Below are positions 1 to 5,630 of a DNA stretch of 6,907 bases, piece after piece; positions within the stretch are counted from its first letter, which is position 1; each line of letters begins with the position of its first letter. Source of the stretch: an uncultured Pseudomonadota bacterium (GTDB lineage: Bacteria; Pseudomonadota; Gammaproteobacteria; Methylococcales; Methylomonadaceae); contig CAIUWU010000001.1 of the NCBI GenBank assembly GCA_903902945.1, positions 1 through 6,907 on the forward strand, read 5' to 3'. Both the position numbers and the translations under genes were made by a program. The notes under the pieces were generated by a model, which was not told the origin of the DNA, made no database searches, and was given only the letters and a program-made list of their open reading frames with translations.

Positions 1-249
1 CAAGCTAAAAAAAGAGCACGTCAGGCCGAGAACAGCCGTATTCGCAATGCCGGACAGCGCAGCAACTTACGCACTTTCATCAAAAAAGTGATCGCAGCTG
101 TTAGAGCAGGCGATAAAGAACAAGCTCAAGCAGCATTCAAATCCGCTGTCCCTGTTATTGATTCAGCCGTCAACAAAGGCCTGATTCACAAAAACAAAGC
201 CGCTCGCAGCAAAAGCAGACTGAACAACAGATTGCGCGCAATGGCATAA
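1..249 (+). CDS. rpsT: 30S ribosomal protein S20 (C-terminal 82 residues; 5' end outside window)
   Basis: The first base starts an open frame (QAKKRARQAEN...) that runs to a TAA at 247-249. S20 binds the 5' domain of 16S rRNA early in assembly of the small ribosomal subunit. The visible part is very rich in Lys, Arg and Ala and keeps the family's helical pattern: KKRARQ at the start, then SNLRTFIKKV, GLIHKNKAARSKSRL and a short basic tail. S20 is usually about 87 residues, so only about five N-terminal residues and the start codon are missing. The gene is followed at once by a strong terminator, so it is probably monocistronic or last in its transcript. I am sure of the family; promoter and regulation lie outside the window. 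Confidence 0.95.
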   Translation, partial: QAKKRARQAENSRIRNAGQRSNLRTFIKKVIAAVRAGDKEQAQAAFKSAVPVIDSAVNKGLIHKNKAARSKSRLNNRLRAMA

Positions 250-267
250 GCCTTTGGCGCATTCATT

Positions 268-298
268 AAAAAAGCCGATTCGATAATCGGCTTTTTTT
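268..298. terminator. Bidirectional Rho-independent terminator between rpsT and dapE
   Basis: A 13-bp perfect inverted repeat (268-280 with 285-297) encloses the four-base loop CGAT. The GC core is GCCGATT/AATCGGC. An A-run lies on the left and a T-run (292-298) on the right, so the hairpin has a U-tract when read from either strand. It lies 18 nt after the rpsT stop and 27 nt beyond the dapE stop, where the two converging transcripts need an end. Confidence 0.93.
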
Positions 299-324
299 AC
301 GCCTGTCGCTTTCCCAAATACCAA

Positions 325-1452
325 TTACAGCAGCAGATTAGCCAAAATCTGCTGATAAACCCGACTCAACGCTTCCAGCTCATCGACACCGATATGCTCG
401 TTGATTTTGTGAATACTGGCATTCAAAGGCCCCAGCTCTACCACCTGCGCGCCGGTTGGCGCAATAAAACGGCCATCGGAAGTGCCGCCACCGGTATCAT
501 CGACTGTTTCAAAACCACAAACCTGCCGGATAGCTGCATGGGTCGCCTCGATCAGTTCGCCCTGAGAGGTTAAAAACGGATTCCCCGACAAACGCCACTG
601 CACATCATAATTCAGCTCAAAGCGATCCAGAATGGCATGCGTTCTGGCTTTAATAGTGGCCTCATCAAGCTCGGTACTGAAGCGCAGATTAAACTGCACC
701 TCAACCAGACCGGGAATGATATTTTCCGCACCCGTACCACCATTGATATTGGAAACCTGTAGCCGGGTAGGCGGAAAAAAAGCATTGCCGTGATCCCAGA
801 CTTCAGCGGTCAACGCGGCCAAAGCCGGGGCCAACCGGTGAATCGGATTATCGGCAATATCAGGATAGGCCACATGCCCCTGAATTCCAAACACGGTCAG
901 ATGGGCACATAGCGAACCGCGCCTGCCGACCCGAATCACATCACCGATTTTCTGGCTGCTTGACGGCTCGCCCACCAGACACCAGTCAATTTTTTCCTGA
1001 CGCTGCTGCAATACCTCGACCACTTTGACTATACCGTTAGTGGCAATCCCTTCTTCATCGCTGGTCAGCAAGATGGCAATCGAACCCTTGTGCTCAGGGT
1101 GCTCGGCAATAAAGCGCTCCAAAGCTGTCACGAATGCGGCAATCCCGCCTTTCATATCGGCCGCACCGCGCCCGTACAATTTGCCATCGCGAATCGTCGG
1201 CTCAAACGGCGCCGATTCCCAGGCTGTTAAGGGCCCGGGCGGCACCACATCGGTATGCCCCAGAAATACCAGCAACGGCTCTTGCTTACCGCGACGCAGC
1301 CATTGATTCTGAGTATCGCCGAACGGCAGGCGCTCATCATCGAAGCCCAGCTCCCTCAGTCGTTGCGCCAACAAATCCATGCAGCCACTGTCCTCGGGCG
1401 TAACCGAGGGTCTGCGAATCAGTTCTTCTAGCAAGGCAAGGGTAGGGCTCAT
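325..1452 (-). CDS. dapE: Succinyl-diaminopimelate desuccinylase (DapE)
   Basis: DapE is a cytoplasmic di-zinc M20-family hydrolase. It removes succinate from N-succinyl-LL-diaminopimelate to give LL-DAP for lysine and peptidoglycan. The 375-residue frame matches the usual 375-377. The metal site is complete: H66 and D68 (LGHTDVVPPG), D99 (GRGAADMKGG), E133/E134 (SDEEG), E162 (VGEP) and H348 (NASIHKINE). These are offset by one from the numbering I recall for the Haemophilus enzyme. Other family signatures are GRRGSL, QGHVAYP, NIIP and DTGGGTSDGRF. The ATG sits in an ATGA overlap with the yffB stop, so translation is probably coupled to yffB; no strong ribosome site is seen. It is the last gene of the minus-strand dap cluster and runs into the shared terminator. 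Confidence 0.97.
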   Translation of the reverse strand: MSPTLALLEELIRRPSVTPEDSGCMDLLAQRLRELGFDDERLPFGDTQNQWLRRGKQEPLLVFLGHTDVVPPGPLTAWESAPFEPTIRDGKLYGRGAADMKGGIAAFVTALERFIAEHPEHKGSIAILLTSDEEGIATNGIVKVVEVLQQRQEKIDWCLVGEPSSSQKIGDVIRVGRRGSLCAHLTVFGIQGHVAYPDIADNPIHRLAPALAALTAEVWDHGNAFFPPTRLQVSNINGGTGAENIIPGLVEVQFNLRFSTELDEATIKARTHAILDRFELNYDVQWRLSGNPFLTSQGELIEATHAAIRQVCGFETVDDTGGGTSDGRFIAPTGAQVVELGPLNASIHKINEHIGVDELEALSRVYQQILANLLL

Positions 1453-1787
1453 AAGGATTTATCTAACAACTCGGGATTAAAGCCGATCAGCAACTGCTTG
1501 CCGGTATCAATAACCGGCCGCTTGATCAGCGTAGGCAGTTCCAGCATTAACTGCACGACCTGATCAGGACTGAGATCTGATTTCCGGTCTTCAGGCAGTT
1601 GTCGCCAGCTGCTGCTGCGCTGGTTCAGCACCGCCTCAACACCCAAAACATCAATGAAGCGCTTGATCAGCACCGCATCGATACCGTCGAGCCGGTAATC
1701 ATGAAACTGATAACTGATCTGACGCTGCTCAAGATAAGCCCGGACTTTTTTGACGCTATCGCAGTTTTTGATGCCGTAAACAATCAT
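1449..1787 (-). CDS. yffB: YffB/Spx-ArsC family thioredoxin-fold protein
   Basis: This 112-residue protein belongs to the ArsC/Spx-like branch of the thioredoxin fold, close to E. coli YffB. The N-terminus GIKNCDSVKKVRAYLE carries the single family cysteine (C9) at the start of helix 1. LPTLIKRPVI (84-93) provides the conserved Lys-Arg and the cis-proline region, and IGFNPELL closes the fold. The length is typical. Arsenate reduction is shown for true ArsC, but YffB-type proteins have no settled substrate; a glutathione-linked thiol role has been suggested. The TGA stop overlaps the dapE ATG by 4 nt and the start lies 3 nt after the stop of the upstream 80-residue gene, so the three genes are probably co-translated. 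A yffB-dapE pair is common in gammaproteobacteria, but its meaning is unknown. Confidence 0.9.
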   Translation of the reverse strand: MIVYGIKNCDSVKKVRAYLEQRQISYQFHDYRLDGIDAVLIKRFIDVLGVEAVLNQRSSSWRQLPEDRKSDLSPDQVVQLMLELPTLIKRPVIDTGKQLLIGFNPELLDKSL

Positions 1788-1790
1788 GGA

Positions 1791-2033
1791 TCAGGCGTCA
1801 CCTGCCAGCAATTCTTCAATATCAGGCAGTGATTTATCCTGTCTGGCACGACCTTTGTAGACATCGACAAATTCCATGAAGGCCTGCTCAAGATCAGCCA
1901 GCACATCCTGTTCGGCATCTAACTCGTCTTCAGGCACTTCGCCGGACTCCAGATAATCCTGCTGGATAGCGATTTCGCTGTTTAGCGATAACAAGGCAAG
2001 AATAACGGCATTATTGGAAATATTTTCTGACAT
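1791..2033 (-). CDS. Small acidic protein of unknown function in the dap cluster (80 aa)
   Basis: I do not recognise this family. From ATG 2033 the frame encodes 80 residues, about 20 of them Asp/Glu and only 4 Lys/Arg (net charge near -16). It looks all-helical: a hydrophobic N-terminal stretch (AVILALLSLNSEIAIQQ, 9-25), an acidic linker (SGEVPEDELDAEQD, 30-43), a mixed helix (LADLEQAFMEFVDVYKGRAR, 45-64) and an acidic tail. There is no cysteine, signal peptide or clear membrane span. The frame stays open up to a TTG at 2108, but ATG 2033 is preferred: the added residues look non-coding, and a GAG (2043-2045) precedes the ATG by about 9 nt. It ends 3 nt before yffB, so the two are almost certainly co-transcribed. 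The gene looks real from this spacing and its biased composition; any function, such as a small adaptor, is guesswork. Confidence 0.7.
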   Translation of the reverse strand: MSENISNNAVILALLSLNSEIAIQQDYLESGEVPEDELDAEQDVLADLEQAFMEFVDVYKGRARQDKSLPDIEELLAGDA

Positions 2034-2056
2034 GGGGGGATCTCGCAGGTTGGGAT

Positions 2057-2082
2057 AAAGAAAATTGCCGATTACTCGGCAA
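2057..2082 (-). terminator. Terminator-like hairpin in the leader of the 80-aa gene-yffB-dapE unit
   Basis: On the minus strand TTGCCGA (2082-2076) and TCGGCAA (2071-2065) form a perfect 7-bp stem around a GTAA tetraloop of the GNRA class. The U-rich run TTTTCTTT follows (2064-2057). This is a good intrinsic terminator for transcripts arriving from dapD. It ends only 23 nt upstream of the next gene's ATG, which leaves no room for a promoter after it. Transcription of the downstream genes must therefore pass through it, so it may act as a leaky terminator or an attenuator. Confidence 0.7.
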
Positions 2083-2164
2083 CCAGCTTTGATTAGTACA
2101 AAAATCAAATTGGCGGGCGATTGTAACTTGTTTTACGACGGCCCCGAGCAGAATCAAACAGATA

Positions 2165-2198
2165 CTCCTTAATACCGGCAGGCTGCCGGCATAAGGAG
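2165..2198 (-). promoter_or_regulatory. Two-part intergenic hairpin that buries an AAGGAG sequence
   Basis: CTCCTTA (2165-2171) pairs with TAAGGAG (2192-2198), and inside it CCGGC (2175-2179) pairs with GCCGG (2185-2189) around the loop AGGCT, with a small asymmetric internal loop between. It begins 12 nt beyond the dapD stop. No U-tract follows on either strand, so it is not a standard terminator; it may protect the 3' end of the dapCD message. On the minus strand its 3' arm is AAGGAG (2170-2165), an ideal Shine-Dalgarno sequence paired to CTCCTT in the 5' arm. The structure is clear in the sequence; the role is not. Confidence 0.6.
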
Positions 2199-2210
2199 CT
2201 TGAACATCAA

Positions 2211-3029
2211 TTAGTCACGCAATAACTCGTTGATGCCGGTTTTGCTGCGGGTTTTTTCATCGACTTGCTTGATGATGACCGCACAATACAAACTGTGACT
2301 ACCGTCTTTAGATGGCAGATTGCCGGATACTACCACCGAACCGGCAGGAATGCGGCCATAGGTGACTTCGCCAGTCATGCGATTGAAAATCTTGGTGCTT
2401 TGACCGATATAAACACCCATTGAAATCACACAGTTGTCTTCGACGATGACGCCTTCAACGATTTCCGAGCGGGCGCCGATAAAGCAATTGTCACCGATGA
2501 TGGTTGGATTGGCTTGTAATGGCTCGAGTACGCCGCCGATGCCGACGCCGCCTGATAGATGCACGTTCTTGCCGATTTGCGCGCACGAGCCAACCGTTAC
2601 CCAGGTATCGACCATGGTGCCGCTATCTACGTAAGCGCCGATATTGACATAAGACGGCATCAGAATCGCACCCGGGGCCACATAAGAACCATAACGGGCA
2701 ACCGCATTAGGGACTACGCGCACACCCGCTTTGGCAAAATCGTCTTCGCTGTACCGACCGAATTTGGTTGGCACTTTGTCGTAATAACGCACATCACCGC
2801 TTTCGATGACTTGGTTTTCGTTGATACGAAATGACAGCAGCACCGCTTTTTTCAGCCATTGATTGGTGACCCAGTCGCCGTCTTTTTTCTCGGCAACGCG
2901 CAGTTCGCCCTTGTCGAGCAGGTTCAGGGCTTCGGCAACGGCTTCGCGCACCTCTGCAGAAACACTGACCGGACTGATTGCGGCGCGATTTTCGAAGGCA
3001 TCATTGATGATATTTTCAAGATTTGACAT
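2211..3029 (-). CDS. dapD: Tetrahydrodipicolinate N-succinyltransferase (DapD)
   Basis: DapD transfers succinyl from succinyl-CoA to 2,3,4,5-tetrahydropyridine-2,6-dicarboxylate, committing it to the succinylase route to DAP. The 272 residues compare with 274 in E. coli. An N-terminal helical domain (about 1-100, with the family signature LRVAEKKDGDWVTNQWLKKA) precedes a left-handed parallel beta-helix of hexapeptide repeats (about 105-235: VAPGAILMPSYVNIGAYV, GKNVHLSGGVGIGGVLEPLQ, GARSEIVEGVIVEDN). D141 (MVDTW) and E189 (ARSEI) are where the proposed active-site acids are reported for the mycobacterial enzyme, as I recall. The trimer forms the active sites between subunits. The ATG lies 7 nt after the dapC stop; that TAG is part of a TAGAG ribosome site, so the two are tightly coupled. 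Confidence 0.97.
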   Translation of the reverse strand: MSNLENIINDAFENRAAISPVSVSAEVREAVAEALNLLDKGELRVAEKKDGDWVTNQWLKKAVLLSFRINENQVIESGDVRYYDKVPTKFGRYSEDDFAKAGVRVVPNAVARYGSYVAPGAILMPSYVNIGAYVDSGTMVDTWVTVGSCAQIGKNVHLSGGVGIGGVLEPLQANPTIIGDNCFIGARSEIVEGVIVEDNCVISMGVYIGQSTKIFNRMTGEVTYGRIPAGSVVVSGNLPSKDGSHSLYCAVIIKQVDEKTRSKTGINELLRD

Positions 3030-3036
3030 GTAGGCT

Positions 3037-4236
3037 CTACGTTAAAGAGTTAATAAAAAATTTAATCCGTTGCGCGGCATCGATACATTCCTGCAACGGG
3101 GCCACCAAAGCAATCCGCACATGATTGGCACCAGGATTGATGCCATTACTGTCGCGCGACAAATAACTGCCCGGCAACACCGTGACGTTTTGCTGAGCAA
3201 ACAACTGACGGGCAAATTCGGTATCGCTGATCGGCGTTTTCAGCCAGATATAAAAACTGGCCGGCGGCCGGTTAATTTCACAGACATCCTGCAGCTCGGC
3301 AATAAAGGCGCTGAATTTTTCCCGATATAACTGGCGATTGACCTGCACATGAGCTTCATCCTGCCAAGCAGCGATACTGGCATACTGGGTCGGCACCGGC
3401 ATCGGGCAGCCGTGATAAGTCCGGTACTGGAAATATTGTTTCAAAACTTCAGCATCACCGGCTACAAAACCCGATCTTAAACCGGGAGCATTGGAGCGCT
3501 TGGACAAGCTCTGAAAAATCACGCAACGCTTGTAATCGGCATTGCCGCTGTGCCAAGCGCTTTGCAGCAAACCCTGCGGCGGCTGGGTTTCATCATCGTA
3601 TAGCTCGGTATAACACTCGTCGGAGGCAATAACAAAATCGTACTGTTCGGCCAGCGCCATCAGCTTTTGATGACTGGCGTAGTCTGCCAGTGTGCCGGTC
3701 GGATTACCCGGCGAACAGACAAACAGCAATTGGCAGCGCTGCCAGATAGCGGCGGGAACGCTGTCAAAATCAGGCAAATAGCCGTTTTCAGCAACGGTAT
3801 TCAGATAGTACGGTTCAGCGCCGGCCAGCAGAGCGGCGCCTTCATAAATCTGATAAAACGGATTGGGCATCACCACGACCGGTTTATCTTGCCCGCCAAT
3901 CACCGCCTGTACAAACGAAAACAAGGCTTCGCGGGTACCATTGACCGGCAACACCTGGGTTTCGGCATTGATCTGATCTGCGGGAATCGCAAAGCGTTTG
4001 CTGATCCAGCCGGCAATCGCCTGCCTGAGCTCAGGCAAACCTTTAGTAGTGGGATATTGTGTCAGCCCGGACAAATGCGCCAGCAAGGCTTGCTTGATCA
4101 GCTGCGGCGTCTCATGTTTGGGCTCACCTATCGACAAAGCAATATGGCCCTTATCAGCCGGAGGCTGTATCCCTTGCTTTAAAGTGGCTAACTTTTCGAA
4201 CGGATAAGGATGAAGCTGTTGTAAATGTGGGTTCAT
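3037..4236 (-). CDS. dapC: N-succinyldiaminopimelate aminotransferase (DapC)
   Basis: This 399-residue class I/II aminotransferase uses PLP and glutamate to aminate N-succinyl-2-amino-6-oxopimelate, giving the DapE substrate. Landmarks of fold type I are clear: SIGEP (35-39), GLTQYPTTKGLPELRQAIA (57-75), NGTREALF (99-106), NPFYQIYEG (125-133), SPGNPTG with N178, SDECYTELY with D206 and Y209, the Schiff-base lysine K246 in SLSKRSNAPGLRSGF, and the substrate-carboxylate arginine R374 (HVRIALV). The overall pattern matches the proteobacterial DapC group rather than ArgD, which performs this step in E. coli, and position beside dapD supports the call. It appears to be the first gene of the minus-strand cluster. 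The ATG at 4236-4234 has no obvious Shine-Dalgarno and follows a small 5-bp hairpin (4241-4256). Confidence 0.95.
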   Translation of the reverse strand: MNPHLQQLHPYPFEKLATLKQGIQPPADKGHIALSIGEPKHETPQLIKQALLAHLSGLTQYPTTKGLPELRQAIAGWISKRFAIPADQINAETQVLPVNGTREALFSFVQAVIGGQDKPVVVMPNPFYQIYEGAALLAGAEPYYLNTVAENGYLPDFDSVPAAIWQRCQLLFVCSPGNPTGTLADYASHQKLMALAEQYDFVIASDECYTELYDDETQPPQGLLQSAWHSGNADYKRCVIFQSLSKRSNAPGLRSGFVAGDAEVLKQYFQYRTYHGCPMPVPTQYASIAAWQDEAHVQVNRQLYREKFSAFIAELQDVCEINRPPASFYIWLKTPISDTEFARQLFAQQNVTVLPGSYLSRDSNGINPGANHVRIALVAPLQECIDAAQRIKFFINSLT

Positions 4237-4333
4237 TATGGGTCATGTGCCTGACCAGCATCAGCAGCGCTACCGGGGAAAATCTCGTAGGCCGATAGGA
4301 TCAGGCAGTTTAATAAGGCTACAAAATGGCGCT

Positions 4334-4363
4334 ATTCTAACGTAACAAATCCAGTCAGCCTAA
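4334..4363 (-). promoter_or_regulatory. Candidate sigma-70 promoter for dapC
   Basis: On the minus strand TAGAAT (4339-4334) matches the -10 consensus at five of six positions and lies about 100 nt upstream of the dapC start. The best -35 candidate at 18-bp spacing is TTAGGC (4363-4358), which is poor. The 206-bp divergent region 4237-4442 must hold starts for both directions; I found no comparably good -10/-35 pair for the plus-strand gene. Confidence 0.35.
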
Positions 4364-4442
4364 GGGCTTTTTGTCATGTCGACAGCAAGACGACAGTCAA
4401 AGCTGGTGATAATTGCATTATTTGTCTTACCATTAACGCCGC

Positions 4443-4820
4443 ATGACACCCCGAAACCTCACAAATCCACAATTGTTGATGCCCCGAATTTACTATTACT
4501 ACCTGAGTTTGATCGGCTTTTTTGGCCTGTTTTTGTTACTGATGGCTTGGCCGACTGTGCTGGCACCCTCACACAGCTTGCCAACTGCACTGATTTTATT
4601 GATCAGTGTCACGCCCTTGCTGCTGCCATTAAGGGGATTACTGAACCAAAATCTGAAAAGCTGTACCTGGATGACGTATCTGAGTTTGCCGTATTTCGCC
4701 CACGGCGTTGCCGAAACTTATGTCAGCACCGATAAAGGCCTGGCCGGACTGGAAGTGCTATTCAGCCTGCTACTGTGCTTCGGCGCTGGGTTGTTCGTAT
4801 ATAAAGCCGAAAAAGCCTGA
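4443..4820 (+). CDS. DUF2069 family inner-membrane protein
   Basis: This is a 125-residue protein with four predicted membrane helices at about 17-40, 46-67, 74-94 and 100-121. The diagnostic part is PLLLPLRGLLNQN (58-70) followed by WMTYLSLPYFAHGVAETYV (76-94). This 'PLRGLL ... YFxHGvxEa' pattern is what I know from the DUF2069 family, whose function is unknown. The frame is closed upstream by TAA at 4434-4436, so the start is ATG 4443 or ATG 4479 (giving MPRIYYYY, 113 residues). Neither has a ribosome site, and 4479 would place the first helix closer to the N-terminus, as is usual. The gene ends 2 nt before hda, an arrangement found in many gammaproteobacteria. Confidence 0.85.
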   Translation: MTPRNLTNPQLLMPRIYYYYLSLIGFFGLFLLLMAWPTVLAPSHSLPTALILLISVTPLLLPLRGLLNQNLKSCTWMTYLSLPYFAHGVAETYVSTDKGLAGLEVLFSLLLCFGAGLFVYKAEKA

Positions 4821-4822
4821 TT

Positions 4823-5389
4823 ATGGCAATCCAGATTCCGCTCAGTTTTGAATTTCGTGCCAACCAGACTTTCGACAGTTTTTATCCGGGCAATAACTTG
4901 GAAATTGTCCATCAGCTGGAAGCCATGTCTGCCGGTGACGGAGAACAGCAAATCCTGATCTGGGGCGAATCCGGCTGCGGTAAGACCCACCTGCTGCAAG
5001 CTTGCTGTCAGCACGCACAGCAAGCTGGGCGACAAGTTTTTTATCTGCAAACCCGATCCACAATCGTCCCTGCCATTCTGGAGGGGCTGGAGGATTTTGA
5101 CCTGGTCTGCCTAGACGACATTCATCACATTGCCGGCCATCCCGACTGGGAACAGACTTTGTTTAACTTTTATAACCGGCTGCGCCAGCATCAGCGCCAA
5201 CTACTGATAGCCAGCAATGCTGCGGTTAACCAACTGCCGATCCGGTTGCCGGATCTGAAAACCCGTCTTAACTGGGGACTCAGCCTCAAGATTCAAAATC
5301 TCAGTGACGAGCAGCTGATCCAGGCCTTGCAGGTCAAGGCCCATCATCTGGGTTTTGAAATACCGGACAGCGTTGGTCGCTTTTGCTAA
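4823..5389 (+). CDS. hda: DnaA regulatory inactivator Hda, cut short by a frameshift
   Basis: Hda is a DnaA-like AAA+ protein that, with the DNA-loaded beta clamp, stimulates hydrolysis of DnaA-bound ATP after initiation (RIDA). The N-terminus has a clamp-binding type motif, QIPLSF (4-9). Then come Walker A GESGCGKT (48-55), Walker B LVCLDD (94-99), sensor 1 around SN (131-132), and the box VII region RLPDLKTRLNWG with candidate arginine finger R148. The frame stops at TAA 5387-5389 after 188 residues, whereas Hda is about 230. It breaks at SVGRF, where E. coli continues with LLKR. Adding one T to the T4 run at 5381-5384 restores a 229-residue protein ending at 5511. As read, the product lacks the AAA+ lid. 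Either a real lesion or a homopolymer read error is possible. The start is 2 nt after the DUF2069 gene stop. Confidence 0.9.
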   Translation: MAIQIPLSFEFRANQTFDSFYPGNNLEIVHQLEAMSAGDGEQQILIWGESGCGKTHLLQACCQHAQQAGRQVFYLQTRSTIVPAILEGLEDFDLVCLDDIHHIAGHPDWEQTLFNFYNRLRQHQRQLLIASNAAVNQLPIRLPDLKTRLNWGLSLKIQNLSDEQLIQALQVKAHHLGFEIPDSVGRFC

Positions 5390-5511
5390 GCCGGCAAAGT
5401 CGTGATTTTGCCGAGCTATACGCCTTGCTGGAAAAAATTGATACCGCCACGCTAATTGCCCAGCGCAAACTGACCATCCCTTTTTTAAAACAAATTCTGG
5501 CAGAAGATTAG
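5385..5511 (+). pseudogene. hda: Detached C-terminal part of hda in the -1 frame
   Basis: Read as ttG-CTA-AGC onward, this stretch encodes LLSRQSRDFAELYALLEKID, then TATLIAQRKLTIPFLKQILAED and TAG at 5509-5511. It is the well-conserved Hda tail: E. coli ends its protein with AQRKLTIPFVKEIL. It carries the helical lid of the AAA+ module, including the arginine region expected to act as sensor 2. There is no stop, no further indel and no ribosome site of its own, so it is expressed only if the frame at 5381-5384 is restored. The intact reading sense argues that the break is recent or artefactual. Confidence 0.88.
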
Positions 5512-5559
5512 TCAACGCATTAATAGCAACTAAAAACAGTCGGGAATCCAGTCATATAA

Positions 5560-5595
5560 TTGACATTCTGTTTTTTTTGATTTTTCAGGTAGAAT
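5560..5595 (+). promoter_or_regulatory. Candidate promoter for the EF-G 2 gene, with unusual spacing
   Basis: TTGACA at 5560-5565 is a perfect -35 and TAGAAT at 5590-5595 a five-of-six -10, but 24 nt separate them instead of about 17. The spacer holds an unbroken T8 run (5571-5578) and a T5 run (5581-5585). TAGAAT is the better anchor; a start near 5602 would give a leader of about 85 nt. A second TATAAT (5555-5560) overlaps the TTGACA and has no -35. No terminator is visible between hda and here, so read-through from hda is also possible. Confidence 0.4.
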
Positions 5596-5599
5596 GTTC

Positions 5600-5630
5600 G
5601 TTTTTTCATGGGCGCAATCCGTGAAAAAAC
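5600..5630 (+). promoter_or_regulatory. Leader hairpin at the 5' end of the EF-G 2 message
   Basis: Bases 5600-5611 and 5619-5630 form a 12-bp stem with one T-G wobble (5609/5621) and a 7-nt loop, GCGCAAT. The stem is A/T-rich below (T6 against A6) and GC-rich at the top. It begins about 5 nt after the -10 candidate, so it would be at or near the very 5' end of the transcript. No U-tract follows, which argues against a terminator. It could stabilise the message or control translation. Confidence 0.5.

Noticed and set aside
2034..2108. TTG at 2108 as the start of the 80-aa gene (105 residues)
   Set aside because: It lacks a ribosome site, would be read through the terminator hairpin, and the added residues look non-coding. 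ATG 2033 gives a more coherent protein.
2165..2198. The dapD-downstream palindrome as an intrinsic terminator or REP element
   Set aside because: No U-tract follows on either strand, and there is only one copy in the window, so neither class can be supported.
4357..4372. AGCC-TAAG-GGCT followed by T5 as a plus-strand terminator
   Set aside because: The stem is only 4 bp and no plus-strand gene ends upstream of it; it also overlaps the weak -35 candidate for dapC.
4237..4442. Lysine riboswitch or other known riboswitch upstream of dapC
   Set aside because: The region is about 200 nt with only a 5-bp hairpin near the dapC start (4241-4256); none of the conserved core of a lysine riboswitch is seen.
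4376..4735. A 119-codon plus-strand frame with a signal-like start (MSTARRQSKLVIIALFVLPL)
   Set aside because: It overlaps most of the DUF2069 gene in another frame, has no ribosome site, and its later part is low-quality sequence with no family pattern. The DUF2069 frame carries the recognisable motif and the correct spacing to hda.
5201..5515. A 104-codon minus-strand frame opposite the end of hda
   Set aside because: It is antisense to the well-conserved Hda box VII region and tail, has no ribosome site and shows no recognisable motif.
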